A stretch of 64,000 bases of DNA from Actinocatenispora sera. GTDB lineage: Bacteria > Actinomycetota > Actinomycetes > Mycobacteriales > Micromonosporaceae. The translations under genes and the position numbers were made by a program. Numbering within the stretch: the stretch's first letter is position 1; the number at the start of each line of letters is the position of its first letter. The DNA is taken from the NCBI RefSeq assembly GCF_018324685.1, contig NZ_AP023354.1, forward strand, positions 1,860,001-1,924,000, written 5' to 3'. The notes under the pieces were generated by a model. That model ran no database searches, was not told the DNA's origin, and was given only the letters and a program-made list of their open reading frames with translations. This document shows positions 43,702 to 54,161 of the stretch, piece by piece.

Positions 43702-44940
43702 TCAGTCGGGGACCGGGTCGTGGTGGATCTGCGCCGGGGGGACCCGCAGGCGGGCCAGGACGCGGTCGAGGGCGTGCACCAGGCCCGGCGGGCCGGAGAG
43801 GTAGACCTCGTGCTCGTGCCACGGGCCGGTCGAGGACACCAGCTCCGGCAGCGCGCCGCGCGGCCCCGGGAAGTCCGGGTCGTCGGTCGCCACCGGCACC
43901 AGGGTGAGCGCCGGGTACCGCTCGGCCAGCTGCGCCAGGATCGGCAGGTTGTACAGCTCCTGGGTCTGCCGGGCGCCGAAGATCAGCCTGATGGGCCGGC
44001 CCGGCTGGGTGGTGAGCACCTGCTCGACGATGGCCCGGCACGGCGCGAGGCCGGTCCCGCCGGCGACGACCAGCAGCGGCCGCTCGCCGGTCGTCGCGAT
44101 CACCGCCGAGCCCATCGGCGGGCCCAACCGCAGCGTCGAGCCGACCCCCATGTCGTGCACCAGCGCGGTCGACACCTGGCCGAGGTCGATCGCCCGGACG
44201 TGGAACTCCAGTACGCCGTCGGGGCGCGGCGCGGTGGCCATCGAGTACGGCCGCCACGCCCGCGGCACCGCCGGCACCTCGATCGTCGTGTACTGCCCGG
44301 CGCGGTAGCGGTAGGCCACGTCGGTGCGCACCTTCATCACCGCGATGTCCAGGTAGGGCCGGTGGTGCGCGACGATCGTGCCCTGCCAGTACGGCGGGTC
44401 GGTGGACGCCGCCCCGGCCGCCTGCATCACCGCCGCGGCGAAGTCGTACGCCCGCAGCCAGGCCTGCTCGTACTCCGGGCGCCAGCCGGCGCCGGCATGC
44501 TCGCGCAGCGCGCCGACCAGCGCCTGCCGCACCGCGTCGTAGTGCGCCGGGCGGATCCCGTACTTGCGGTGGTCGCGGCCGAGCTGCTCCAGCCGTTCGA
44601 CCAGCCGGGGCAGGTCGGACAGCGCCTCGGCCAGCCCGATCAGCGCGTTGAACAGCCGGTCGCCGTCGGCCCGCAGCCCGGCCGGGAACAGCCCCCGCAG
44701 GTACGGCCGGCCCAGGAACAGCTGCGCGTAGAACGAGCGGACCACCTCGTCGGCGGACGAACCGATAGTCTCCAGGCTCGCCACCATCAGCGCCTGGTCG
44801 CCCTCCCGCGCCGGGTAGCCGGTGGGCCGGCGGGCGGCGATCGGCGCGGCGCTGCGCCCTTCCTCGCGCAGGGACCGACGCAGCTGCATGGCGTGGTGCA
44901 GCGCGAGCAGCTGCTCGTAGTCGGAGCTCGCGTCGGTCAT
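43702..44940 (-). CDS. Flavohemoglobin-like protein (globin plus FAD/NAD reductase)
   Basis: 412 aa. Globin domain about 45-180 with the B10-type Tyr in VVRSFYAQLF and the proximal His in GRDHRKYGIRPAHYDAV. FAD domain with WRPYSMATAP. NAD domain with LLVVAGGTGLAPC. These proteins oxidise nitric oxide to nitrate. A 40-residue N-terminal extension precedes the globin. GAAGGA lies 7 nt before the ATG, and a TTACAT-N17-CACTAT promoter lies upstream. Confidence 0.9.
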   Translation of the reverse strand: MTDASSDYEQLLALHHAMQLRRSLREEGRSAAPIAARRPTGYPAREGDQALMVASLETIGSSADEVVRSFYAQLFLGRPYLRGLFPAGLRADGDRLFNALIGLAEALSDLPRLVERLEQLGRDHRKYGIRPAHYDAVRQALVGALREHAGAGWRPEYEQAWLRAYDFAAAVMQAAGAASTDPPYWQGTIVAHHRPYLDIAVMKVRTDVAYRYRAGQYTTIEVPAVPRAWRPYSMATAPRPDGVLEFHVRAIDLGQVSTALVHDMGVGSTLRLGPPMGSAVIATTGERPLLVVAGGTGLAPCRAIVEQVLTTQPGRPIRLIFGARQTQELYNLPILAQLAERYPALTLVPVATDDPDFPGPRGALPELVSSTGPWHEHEVYLSGPPGLVHALDRVLARLRVPPAQIHHDPVPD

Positions 44941-44972
44941 GATGTCCTTCGGTGGCAGTTGTCCGAATCCGG

Positions 44973-45001
44973 ATAGTGTCAGGAAACCGGCCGTGATGTA
45001 A
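44973..45001 (-). promoter_or_regulatory. Promoter of the flavohemoglobin gene
   Basis: Minus strand TTACAT (45001-44996), 17-bp spacer, CACTAT (44978-44973). Predicted start near 44966, a leader of about 26 nt that carries the ribosome site. Confidence 0.45.
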
Positions 45002-45189
45002 GCCCGGACGGTTGGTGACGGTCGGCTCGGCGGGGGTTTTCGCCGGTCACTACATTGCTCCTCGTCGATGCCGTCCGCCAGTTCGGGTACCTGCCGGTAG
45101 CTTTCCAGATCCCGGTGGGGTTCGGCCGGTTGGCCGGATGCGACATACTGCGATCCGTCCCGATCCGGCAGCAGCGTGCGAAGGTGCCC

Positions 45190-45507
45190 ATGTACTCGCA
45201 GACCAACCCCGTCCACCAGGAACGCTGGTTACCGGTGGAGGCGCTGGAACAGAACCCGCGGCTGCTCGACGACTATCCGCACCGGTACGTGTTCGTGGTG
45301 ACGAACAGTGCGCACGAGATGACCGACCCGACCAGCCGCAGCCGGATGGTGGCCGCCCGGCTGTTCTGGGCGGTCGAGGCGCTGGAGGCGCAGGGTTGGG
45401 AGCCGGCGGCGTGGGACCTGGACGGGACCGCGGTCGGCGTGGTGATGCGCCGCGTCGGTGGCGGCGGCACCTCGTACCAGCTGGACAACGGCGGCCAGTG
45501 GAGCTGA
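45190..45507 (+). CDS. Hypothetical protein (105 aa)
   Basis: Not assigned to a family. Starts MYSQTNPVHQERWLPVEAL, with a central RYVFVVTNSAHEMTD and a helical LFWAVEALEAQGWEPAAW, ending in a strand-like VVMRRVGGGG. GAAGG lies 5 nt before the ATG. Probably a small soluble alpha/beta protein. Divergent from the flavohemoglobin gene. Confidence 0.7.
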   Translation: MYSQTNPVHQERWLPVEALEQNPRLLDDYPHRYVFVVTNSAHEMTDPTSRSRMVAARLFWAVEALEAQGWEPAAWDLDGTAVGVVMRRVGGGGTSYQLDNGGQWS

Positions 45508-45650
45508 CCGGCCCGGCAAAGCCGACCCCCGGCAGCGCGAGCCGGTACGCGGAGACAGCCACCCAGTGGACCTGACCGGCCCCGATGCGCTCGCCGCGGT
45601 CCGGCGCGCAAAGATGGGACGGCGAGCGGTCGCGACGCGAGGGAGTGCGC

Positions 45651-46394
45651 ATGAGTGTGGGCAAGCTTGTCCTGGTTCGCCACGGCGAGAGCGAATGGAA
45701 CGCCAGGAACCTGTTCTCCGGCTGGGTCGACGTCGACCTGAACGACAAGGGCCGGGCCGAGGCCGCCCGCGCCGCCGAGCTGCTGCGTGAGCACGGGATC
45801 GCCCCCGACCTGGTGCACACGTCGGTGCTGCGCCGCGCCATCCGTACCGCCGAGATCGCGCTGCACGGGGTCGACCGGCACTGGATCCCGGTGCGCCGCT
45901 CCTGGCGGCTGAACGAGCGGCACTACGGCGCCCTGCAGGGCAAGAACAAGAAGGAAACGCTCGCCGAGTTCGGCGAGGAGCAGTTCATGATCTGGCGCCG
46001 GTCGTACGACACGCCGCCGCCACCGATCGCCGACGACGCCGAGTACTCGCAGGCCGGTGACCCGCGCTACGCGGCGCTGCCGCCGGAGCTGATGCCCCGC
46101 ACCGAGTGCCTCTCCGACGTGCTGGAGCGGTTCCTGCCCTACTGGTACGACGCGATCGTGCCGGACCTGCGCACCGGCGCCACGGTGCTCGTCGCCGCGC
46201 ACGGCAACTCGCTGCGCGCCCTGGTCAAGCACCTGGACCAGATCTCCGACGACGACATCGCCGCGCTCAACATCCCCACCGGCATCCCGCTGGCGTACGA
46301 GCTGGACGACGAGCTGCGCAAGGTCAAGTCGGAGTACCTCGACCCGGAGGCCGCCGCGGCCGGTGCCGCCGCGGTCGCCAACCAGGGCCGCTGA
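45651..46394 (+). CDS. gpmA: 2,3-bisphosphoglycerate-dependent phosphoglycerate mutase
   Basis: Glycolytic interconversion of 3- and 2-phosphoglycerate. 247 aa. Catalytic [18 protein letters not shown], the mutase-specific [19 protein letters not shown], and [15 protein letters not shown] with the second His. GAGGGAG precedes the ATG at 45651. Lies upstream of phoU/senX3 as in many actinobacteria (with one hydrolase gene inserted here). Confidence 0.96.
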   Translation: MSVGKLVLVRHGESEWNARNLFSGWVDVDLNDKGRAEAARAAELLREHGIAPDLVHTSVLRRAIRTAEIALHGVDRHWIPVRRSWRLNERHYGALQGKNKKETLAEFGEEQFMIWRRSYDTPPPPIADDAEYSQAGDPRYAALPPELMPRTECLSDVLERFLPYWYDAIVPDLRTGATVLVAAHGNSLRALVKHLDQISDDDIAALNIPTGIPLAYELDDELRKVKSEYLDPEAAAAGAAAVANQGR

Positions 46395-46608
46395 CCCGCG
46401 CCCCGGCGTGGTCCACCTCCGGACCGCGCCGGCCGCTCGGCCGCCCGGACCGCGCCGGCCTCCCGTGGCGGCGCCGGCCGCTCGTACCCGAGGACGTCGA
46501 GCGCCGCGAAGACCGGCCGCCGGGTGGTCGCCGAGACGGGTGCGCCCCGGCGCGTTCGGCGAGCTGCCCGGGGTCCTCGCGATCCCGGCCGAGTGAGTTC
46601 GCCGGTGC

Positions 46609-47475
46609 TCAGGCGAGGGTGCGGGTGAAGAACTCGACGGCGGCGCCGGCGACGGCGGTACGGGCCGGCGCGCCCGCCTCGTTGTCGGCCAGGAACGCGT
46701 AGTGCTCGACGGCGTCACCGGCGCTCTGCGCGCTCGCCCCCGGGATCAGCGAGGCGTACCGCAGGGCGTGGTCGGGCGCGGGCGTCTGGTCGTCGGCGCC
46801 GGCCCACCAGATCGACACCGGCTCCTCGACGTGGCGCAGGCTGTCCGCATCGATCAGCGGCCCCATCCCCGGGCAGATCAGGAACCCGGCCCGGGCACGC
46901 GCGTCCCGGTAGTTGCGGCCGCAGTGCTCGACCCACTGGTCCCGATCGGACTCGGTGAGCCGGGACGTCAGCTCCTCGACGATGGTCGGGTACTCCGGAT
47001 TCGGCGGCTGCGGCACCCGCAGGTGCACCAGGTCGCTGTAGCCGGCGCGGTCGATCCGGGCGCCGAGCAGGGCCGCCGCGGTGTACCCACCCGCCGAGTA
47101 CCCGGCGACGCCGACCGGGCCGGTCTCCTCCCGCGCGGCCACCTCGGACAGCGCCACGGTCAGGTCCAGCGGCCGGTCCCACCAGCACGCGAACGCCTCC
47201 GCGACGTAGCCGGTCGGGTAGCTGTTGCCGTGGTGGTCCACGCCGACGGCGAGGAATCCGGCCGCGGACAGCGCCTCGGCCAGCCAGGACAGCGTCTCCG
47301 CGGCGCCGCCGCTGCCGTGCGAGAGCAGTACGGTGCCGCGTGGCGTACCGGTCGGACGCCACAGGTACGTGCGCACCGGCCGCGGCGCGTCGCCGTGCCA
47401 GGCCTGCCGTACCGGGTCGGTGAGGTCGAGGACGTCGGGCGTGGTGGCCGGGGGGATCGCCATGCGGCGGATCAT
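46609..47475 (-). CDS. Alpha/beta hydrolase (dienelactone-hydrolase-like)
   Basis: 288 aa. Oxyanion region LLSHGSGGAAETLSW, nucleophile elbow VGVAGYSAGGYTAAAL (Ser in GYSAGG), acid WWAGADDQTPA, and the late His in AVEHYAFLA. No signal peptide, so cytoplasmic. The substrate is unknown. The ATG at 47475 and one four codons later are equally plausible. Confidence 0.87.
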   Translation of the reverse strand: MIRRMAIPPATTPDVLDLTDPVRQAWHGDAPRPVRTYLWRPTGTPRGTVLLSHGSGGAAETLSWLAEALSAAGFLAVGVDHHGNSYPTGYVAEAFACWWDRPLDLTVALSEVAAREETGPVGVAGYSAGGYTAAALLGARIDRAGYSDLVHLRVPQPPNPEYPTIVEELTSRLTESDRDQWVEHCGRNYRDARARAGFLICPGMGPLIDADSLRHVEEPVSIWWAGADDQTPAPDHALRYASLIPGASAQSAGDAVEHYAFLADNEAGAPARTAVAGAAVEFFTRTLA

Positions 47476-47505
47476 ACGGCCTGGCCCGGAGCCGATCGCC
47501 GGCCG

Positions 47506-48150
47506 TCAGCCGGCGTGCTCGCCGGTGACGAGGTAGATGACCTGGGTGGCGGCGTTGACGGCGTGGTCGGCGTACCGCTCGTAGTAGCGGCCGAGCAGCG
47601 CGGCGTCGACCGCCGCCGCCGCGCCGTGGCTCCAGCCGGCGGCGAACATGATGCCGAACATCCGGCGATGCAGCTCGTCGAGCTCGTCGTCGTCCCGGTC
47701 CAGCTGCGCGGCGAGTTCCGCGTCGTGGTCGGCGACCACGGCGCGCATCTTGCCCGCCATCCGTACCGCGGTGTCGGCCATCGAGGCGAACACGCCGGCG
47801 AGCTGGTCCACCACCGCCCGCTCCGGGTATCGGCGCAGGGCCGCGCGGGCCACGTGCCGGGCCAGGTTGCCCATCCGCTCCAGGTCGGCGCCGACCCGCG
47901 GCGCGGTGAGCAGGGTGCGCAGGTCGGCGGCGACCGGCGCCTGCAGCGCGACCAGCTCGTAGGTGCGCGCCTCGACCTGGTCGCGCCGGGCGATCAGGGT
48001 GGGGTGGTCGGCGAGCACCGACTCGGCGGCGGCGCGGTCGGCGCCGAGCAGCCCGGCGGTGGCATGGCGCATCGCGGTACCGACGTCCTCGGCCATCGCC
48101 GACAGCAGCTCGCCGACCAGCGCCAGCTGCACCTGATACTCGTCTCGCAT
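47506..48150 (-). CDS. phoU: Phosphate transport system regulator PhoU
   Basis: 214-aa all-helical protein with two repeats of the PhoU motif (APVAADLRTLLTAPRVGADLERMGNLARH; in the second copy LLGRYYERYADHAVNAA). It couples the Pst transporter to the SenX3-like kinase and keeps the response off when phosphate is plentiful. The start is preceded by an unbroken run of nine Gs on the coding strand, which overlaps the ribosome site. Divergent from senX3. Confidence 0.94.
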   Translation of the reverse strand: MRDEYQVQLALVGELLSAMAEDVGTAMRHATAGLLGADRAAAESVLADHPTLIARRDQVEARTYELVALQAPVAADLRTLLTAPRVGADLERMGNLARHVARAALRRYPERAVVDQLAGVFASMADTAVRMAGKMRAVVADHDAELAAQLDRDDDELDELHRRMFGIMFAAGWSHGAAAAVDAALLGRYYERYADHAVNAATQVIYLVTGEHAG

Positions 48151-48206
48151 GGTCCCCCCCCCTGGTGGTCGGTGCGGGTCCCGACGGTAGGCAGCCGGGG
48201 CGTACC

Positions 48207-48248
48207 GGCGGTGAACGGCGGTGAACGCCGCCTTCCTGGGGTGTGAAC
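48207..48248. promoter_or_regulatory. PHO/RegX3-like direct repeats between phoU and senX3
   Basis: GTGAAC at 48211, 48221 and 48243; the first two lie in two adjacent copies of GGCGGTGAAC. On the other strand these read GTTCACC, the core of the Streptomyces PHO box. Spacings of 10 and 22 bp put all three on one face of the helix. Likely autoregulation by RegX3 of both divergent units. Confidence 0.55.
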
Positions 48249-48308
48249 ATTCCCCGAACCGCGCCTGGTTTGTGGTGGAATGCTCCTTCGTTGCGGTGCA
48301 GCCCGGCC

Positions 48309-48314
48309 TACGAT
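48309..48314 (+). promoter_or_regulatory. -10 box of leaderless senX3 gene
   Basis: TACGAT, 6 nt before the GTG at 48321. No Shine-Dalgarno. Confidence 0.5.
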
Positions 48315-48320
48315 CGCCCC

Positions 48321-49625
48321 GTGGACTGGGCAGCACTCGGCGTCGGAGGGCTCGCCGGGCTGCTGGTCGGCGGCCTGGGCATGCTCGCGGCCCTGCGCGG
48401 CCGGCATGATCGGACCCGTCGCGCCGAACCGGGGCAGACCCCGTCGATCCGGCCGGCAGCGCCGGACCGGGAGGCCGCCACCCCGCCGGCTCGGGCCGAT
48501 CGTCGCGCGCACGCCGCGCTCGTCGAGCAGAGCGTCGCAGCGCTGCGGGTCGGCCTCGTCGTACTCGGCTGCGACGGCGAGGTGATCCTGACCAACCCGG
48601 CCGCCCGGCGGCTCGGACTGGTGCGCGTGCAGTCGACCGGGCTCACCCCGCACTCGGTACTGCGCACCCTCGGTTGCCGCATCACCCGGCCCGGCCAGCA
48701 GCGCGACGTCGATCTCGAACTCCACCGGCGCGACCTGCCCGGCGCCGCCACCGACGGCCCGGACCGGCTCGGTGTCCGGGTGCACCTGGTCGGGCTGGCC
48801 GGCGGGTACGTGGCGATGGAGGCCGAGGATGTCACCGAGGCGCACCGGGTCGCCCGGGTCCGCCGCGACTTCGTCGCGAACGTCAGCCACGAGCTGAAGA
48901 CCCCGGTCGGTGCGCTGCAGCTGCTCGGCGAGGCGCTCGTCGACGCGCTCGACGACCCGGAGGCGTCCCGCCGGTTCGCCGAACGCATCGCGCACGAGTC
49001 GTCCCGGCTCGGCCGGCTGATCACCGAACTGCTCGAACTGTCCCGGCTGCAGGGCGCCGAACCGCTGCCCGACCCGGTACCGGTCGACGCCGACCGGCTG
49101 GTCGCCGAGGTGCTGGACCGGACCCGAACCACCGCCCAGGCCAAGCAGATCTCCGTGGTCGCCGAGGGCGAGCGCGGGCACACCGTGTACGGCAACGAGA
49201 CGCAGCTCGCCACCGCGCTGGCGAACCTGGTCGAGAACGCCGTGGCGTACTCGCCGGAACGCACCATCGTCACGGTGCGGACCGGCCACCGGGCGGAAAC
49301 CGTACTGCTGTCGGTGATCGACCAGGGGATCGGGATCGAGCCGCGCGACCTGGACCGCATCTTCGAGCGGTTCTACCGCGCGGACAAGGCACGCTCGCGG
49401 GCCACCGGGGGTACCGGGCTCGGGCTCGCGATCGTCAAGCACATCGCCACCAACCACGGCGGCCGGGTCGACGTCGCCAGCACCGTCGGGATCGGCTCGA
49501 CGTTCACCCTGCGGCTACCCGGCCGCCCGCCGGCCGACATCGCGGTGGAGCACAACCCGGGTGAGATCGCCGAAGACATCGGACAAGTAGAGGTACAACC
49601 CGGCGCGCCCGCCCGGCGCGCGTGA
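48321..49625 (+). CDS. senX3: Sensor histidine kinase SenX3-like
   Basis: 434 aa. One N-terminal hydrophobic segment (LGVGGLAGLLVGGLGMLAAL), a PAS-like region, the phospho-acceptor box FVANVSHELKTPVGALQLL, and ATPase boxes NLVENAVAYSP, DQGIGIEPRDL and GGTGLGLAIVKH. It phosphorylates RegX3 under phosphate limitation. GTG at 48321 is chosen because TACGAT ends 6 nt upstream and the family N-terminus matches; an in-frame extension upstream overlaps the PHO-like repeats. regX3 follows after 10 bp. Confidence 0.94.
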   Translation: MDWAALGVGGLAGLLVGGLGMLAALRGRHDRTRRAEPGQTPSIRPAAPDREAATPPARADRRAHAALVEQSVAALRVGLVVLGCDGEVILTNPAARRLGLVRVQSTGLTPHSVLRTLGCRITRPGQQRDVDLELHRRDLPGAATDGPDRLGVRVHLVGLAGGYVAMEAEDVTEAHRVARVRRDFVANVSHELKTPVGALQLLGEALVDALDDPEASRRFAERIAHESSRLGRLITELLELSRLQGAEPLPDPVPVDADRLVAEVLDRTRTTAQAKQISVVAEGERGHTVYGNETQLATALANLVENAVAYSPERTIVTVRTGHRAETVLLSVIDQGIGIEPRDLDRIFERFYRADKARSRATGGTGLGLAIVKHIATNHGGRVDVASTVGIGSTFTLRLPGRPPADIAVEHNPGEIAEDIGQVEVQPGAPARRA

Positions 49626-49635
49626 GAGGACAGCC

Positions 49636-50316
49636 GTGACCCGCGTACTGGTCGTGGAGGACGAGGAGTCGTTCTCCGACGCCCTGTCGTACATGCTGCG
49701 CAAGGAGGGGTTCGAGGTCTCCGTCGCGGCCACCGGCACCGAGGCGCTCACCTCGTTCGAGCGCACCGGCGCCGACATCGTGCTGCTCGACCTGATGCTG
49801 CCGGAGATGTCCGGCAGCGAGGTGTGCCGCCAGATCCGGCAGCGGTCCAACGTACCGATCATCATGGTCACCGCGCGCGACGCGGAGATCGACAAGGTCG
49901 TCGGGCTGGAGATCGGCGCCGACGACTACGTGACCAAGCCGTACTCGCCGCGCGAGCTCGTCGCCCGCATCCGCGCCGTGCTGCGCCGCCGGTCCGAGCC
50001 TGCCGAGGCCGAGTCGCCGACGCTCGCCGCCGGCCCGGTACGGATGGACGTCGACCGGCACGTCGTCACCGTCGGCGGCGACGGGGTTTCGTTGCCGCTC
50101 AAGGAGTTCGAGCTGCTGGAGATGTTCCTGCGCAACGCCGGCCGGGTGCTGACCCGCGGCCAGCTGATCGACCGGATCTGGGGCGCCGACTACGTCGGCG
50201 ACACCAAGACGCTGGACGTGCACGTGAAGCGGCTGCGCGGCAAGATCGAACCGGAGCCGTCCAGCCCGCGCCACATCGTCACGGTCCGCGGCCTAGGCTA
50301 CAAATTCGAGTCTTAG
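49636..50316 (+). CDS. regX3: Response regulator RegX3-like (OmpR family)
   Basis: 226 aa. Receiver domain with VVEDEESF, phospho-acceptor Asp52 (VLLDLMLPEMSG) and TKPYSPRELV. C-terminal OmpR-type winged helix (LKEFELLEMFLRNAGRVLTR, TLDVHVKRLRGKI, VRGLGYKFES). Activates phosphate-starvation genes. GTG at 49636 with GAGAGGA upstream. Confidence 0.95.
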   Translation: MTRVLVVEDEESFSDALSYMLRKEGFEVSVAATGTEALTSFERTGADIVLLDLMLPEMSGSEVCRQIRQRSNVPIIMVTARDAEIDKVVGLEIGADDYVTKPYSPRELVARIRAVLRRRSEPAEAESPTLAAGPVRMDVDRHVVTVGGDGVSLPLKEFELLEMFLRNAGRVLTRGQLIDRIWGADYVGDTKTLDVHVKRLRGKIEPEPSSPRHIVTVRGLGYKFES

Positions 50317-50456
50317 GGTCGCTGCGCCGGCCCCAGGCTCGCTTCTGTGACCTCACATCACCGCGGAATCAAAACCAAGGCAAAACGGAGACGAGCTCGC
50401 ATTCTGGCCAGGGTGGCCGACCGGGTTGTCGTATCGCTGGGGCGCGGTGCCGGCGA

Positions 50457-51950
<1,494 letters not shown>

Positions 51951-51963
51951 CCGGCGGGCCCGG

Positions 51964-52791
51964 CTACTTCTTCTTGCGCCGGGGCGCGGCGGCGGTGGCC
52001 GGGTGTTCGGCGACCAGGCCGCGCTTCGCGCGGGCGGCGCACAGCTCGGCGAGCCGCCCGTACGCCTCCTTGCCGATCAGCTCGGTCAGCTCCGGCTCGT
52101 ACGACTGGTAGACGGCCTCGCCGCCGGTGTGCGCCTCCGGCGACGACGTGCACCACCAGTGCAGGTCGTGGCCGCCCTCGCCCCAGCCGCGCCGGTCGTA
52201 CTCGCCGAGGGTGTCGACGAGGACCCGGGTGCCGTCCGGCCGGTCCTCCCACTCCTGCAGCCGCCGGATCGGCAGCTGCCAGCACACGTCGGGCTTGTAC
52301 TCCAACGGATGCACGCCGTCGCGCAGCGCCTGGGCGTGCAGCGCGCAGCCGTACCCGCCGGCGAAACCGGGACGGTTGTGGAAGATGCAGGCGCCGTCGA
52401 CGACCCGGGTCTTGCGGCCGTCGGCCTCGCCGTCGGTGCTGTCCACCTCGGTCCAGTTCTTGAACCCGGTGGTGTAGTGCTGCCAGGTCTGCGGGGTGAG
52501 CTTCTTGACCGCGGCGCGGACCCGCTTCTCGTCGTCGGCGTCGGTGAAGAAGGCGCCGTGCGAGCAGCAGCCGTTCTCCGCCAGCCCGGCGACGATCCCG
52601 TGGCAGCCGGCGCCGAAGATGCACTGCCAGCGCGACAGCAGCCAGGTCAGGTCGGCGCGCACCACGTGCTCGTCGTCGGTCGGGTCGGTGAACTCGATCC
52701 ATTCCCGCGGAAAGTCGAGCGGGACCTCCCGGCTCCGCGGCTCGTCCGGGTCTTCCACCGTCACCTGCACCTGTACCCGTTTGGTCGCCAC
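51964..52791 (-). CDS. Cys-rich hypothetical protein, possibly metal-binding (YkgJ/DUF3109-like)
   Basis: 275 aa, soluble. Cysteines are arranged in blocks: [20 protein letters not shown] then CCSHG, later [19 protein letters not shown] and [11 protein letters not shown]. The order Cys, GCALH, Cys before a Leu-Pro-Ile segment recalls zinc/iron-chelating YkgJ-type and DUF3109 proteins. The tail is Lys-rich (APRRKKK). The role is unknown. Converges on gdhA. Confidence 0.75.
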   Translation of the reverse strand: MATKRVQVQVTVEDPDEPRSREVPLDFPREWIEFTDPTDDEHVVRADLTWLLSRWQCIFGAGCHGIVAGLAENGCCSHGAFFTDADDEKRVRAAVKKLTPQTWQHYTTGFKNWTEVDSTDGEADGRKTRVVDGACIFHNRPGFAGGYGCALHAQALRDGVHPLEYKPDVCWQLPIRRLQEWEDRPDGTRVLVDTLGEYDRRGWGEGGHDLHWWCTSSPEAHTGGEAVYQSYEPELTELIGKEAYGRLAELCAARAKRGLVAEHPATAAAPRRKKK

Positions 52792-52824
52792 CCGACCAGC
52801 GTACGCAGCCGTGCGCGCGCCGGG

Positions 52825-52945
52825 CCGGAGTCCCCGGCACCGAACGCCGGAGTCCCTGCACCGAACGCCGGAGTCCCCGCACCGAACGTCGGTGCGCGGC
52901 CGCTCCGCACCGAACGCCGGTGCCCGCGGCTCCGCACCGACGGCC
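52825..52945. repeat. 21-bp tandem repeats followed by longer degenerate units
   Basis: Three units of the type CCGGAGTCCCCGCACCGAACG, then two longer ones that keep the CCGCACCGAACG end. It lies upstream of the micro-ORF and the Ppx/GppA gene. Confidence 0.8.
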
Positions 52946-52962
52946 CTGTCGTACCCGTCCCG

Positions 52963-52968
52963 TACGGT
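52963..52968 (+). promoter_or_regulatory. -10 box in front of a micro-ORF
   Basis: TACGGT, 6 nt before the ATG at 52975; same geometry as the other leaderless starts in this window. Confidence 0.4.
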
Positions 52969-52974
52969 GCCGGT

Positions 52975-53022
52975 ATGGACGACCAGTTGAGCCCGTTGTT
53001 TCCGAACGGCCCGGGTGACTGA
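52975..53022 (+). CDS. Possible leader peptide of 15 aa
   Basis: ATG to TGA encodes [15 protein letters not shown]. It has no Shine-Dalgarno but sits 6 nt after TACGGT. It is followed by a long inverted repeat (53044-53101) and then the Ppx/GppA gene, which has its own -10. Acidic and Pro-rich; Pro codons could stall ribosomes. Speculative. Confidence 0.35.
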   Translation: MDDQLSPLFPNGPGD

Positions 53023-53043
53023 CCGCCACCCTTGGAGGTCCGT

Positions 53044-53101
53044 ACGGAAAGGGACTGTCGGCGCCCAGCGGATCTCGCTGGCCGTCCAACGCCCTTTCCG
53101 T
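53044..53101 (+). promoter_or_regulatory. Inverted repeat between leader peptide and Ppx/GppA gene
   Basis: 10-bp arms ACGGAAAGGG and CCCTTTCCGT separated by 38 nt, which contain a smaller stem (CAGCG/CGCTG). Could be an attenuator, a terminator or an operator. Confidence 0.45.
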
Positions 53102-53111
53102 GCGCACCTCC

Positions 53112-53117
53112 TATGCT
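53112..53117 (+). promoter_or_regulatory. -10 box of leaderless Ppx/GppA gene
   Basis: TATGCT, 6 nt before the GTG at 53124. Confidence 0.5.
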
Positions 53118-53123
53118 TCCGTC

Positions 53124-54053
53124 GTGCGCCTCGGAGTGATCGACGTCGGGTCCAACACCGTGCATCTGCTGGTGCTGGACGCCCATCCGGGTGCCCACCC
53201 GTGGCCGGTGACCTCGCGGAAGTGGACGCTGCGGCTGGCCGAGCAGATCGGCCCGGACGGCACCCTCACCGCGGCGGGCGCCGATGCCCTCGTGGCCGCG
53301 GTACGCGAGGCGCACGCCGAGTCCGAACGGATCGGCGCCGACGACCTGCTCGCGTTCGCCACCTCCGCGGTGCGGGATGCGACGAACTCGGCGACGGTGC
53401 TCGACCGGGTCCGCGCCGAGGCCGGTGTCGACCTGCAGGTGCTGACCGGGGTGGACGAGGCGCGGCTGACCTTCTTCGCGGTCCGGCGCTGGTTCGGCTG
53501 GTCGGCCGGCACCCTGCTGGTGCTCGACATCGGCGGCGGTTCGCTGGAGGTGGCGTGCGGCATCGACGAGTCGCCCGACGTCGCCCTGTCGGTACCGCTG
53601 GGCGCGGGTCGGCTCACCCGGGAGTGGCTGTCCGCCGATCCGCCCTCCGCGGCCGAGCTGGCCGCGTTGACCGAGCACGTCGGTGGGCTGCTCGACGGCG
53701 TGGTCGCCGAGCTGGGCCCGGCCCGGCCGGACCGGGCGGTCGCCACCTCCAAGACGTTCCGCAGCCTGGCCCGGCTGGCCGGCGCGGCGCCGTCCGGGGC
53801 CGGCATCCGGGTGCCGCGCAGCCTCACCCGTACCGGCCTGCACCAGGTACTCGGGTTCGTGCGGCGGATTCCGTCCGCGAGCCTGGCCGAGCTGGACGGG
53901 GTGAGCCCGGCGCGGGCGCATCAGCTGCTGGCCGGCGGCGTGGTCGCCGAGCAGGCGCTGTGCCGGCTGAAGCTGTCCACCGTCGACCTGTGTCCGTGGG
54001 CGCTGCGGGAGGGCGTGATCCTGCGCCGGCTCGACTGGATCCGCGGCACCTGA
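53124..54053 (+). CDS. Exopolyphosphatase / pppGpp phosphatase (Ppx/GppA family)
   Basis: 309 aa. Actin-like ATPase fold: phosphate loop [29 protein letters not shown], and [16 protein letters not shown]. The C-terminal HD-like part of long Ppx proteins is absent, as in the short actinobacterial type (Ppx1-like). It degrades polyphosphate or pppGpp, fitting with senX3/regX3/phoU 5 kb away. GTG at 53124 is chosen for the -10 box 6 nt upstream; a longer reading from 53100 would start before it. Confidence 0.9.
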   Translation: MRLGVIDVGSNTVHLLVLDAHPGAHPWPVTSRKWTLRLAEQIGPDGTLTAAGADALVAAVREAHAESERIGADDLLAFATSAVRDATNSATVLDRVRAEAGVDLQVLTGVDEARLTFFAVRRWFGWSAGTLLVLDIGGGSLEVACGIDESPDVALSVPLGAGRLTREWLSADPPSAAELAALTEHVGGLLDGVVAELGPARPDRAVATSKTFRSLARLAGAAPSGAGIRVPRSLTRTGLHQVLGFVRRIPSASLAELDGVSPARAHQLLAGGVVAEQALCRLKLSTVDLCPWALREGVILRRLDWIRGT

Positions 54054-54149
54054 CCCGCCGTACGGGTGATTCCGCAGGTCAGCGGCGGTGGAGAGGCCGT
54101 GTCGGGTTCATCTACGGAGGGTGATGATGCCGCCGGCCGCGATGGCGAT

Positions 54150-54155
54150 TACGCT
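54150..54155 (+). promoter_or_regulatory. -10 box of leaderless isomerase gene
   Basis: TACGCT, 6 nt before the GTG at 54162. Confidence 0.45.
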
Positions 54156-54161
54156 GTACCG

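Noticed and set aside
46395-46608. Small open frames between gpmA and the hydrolase gene
   Set aside because: Arg/Pro-rich, no ribosome site, and overlapping in several frames; treated as non-coding.
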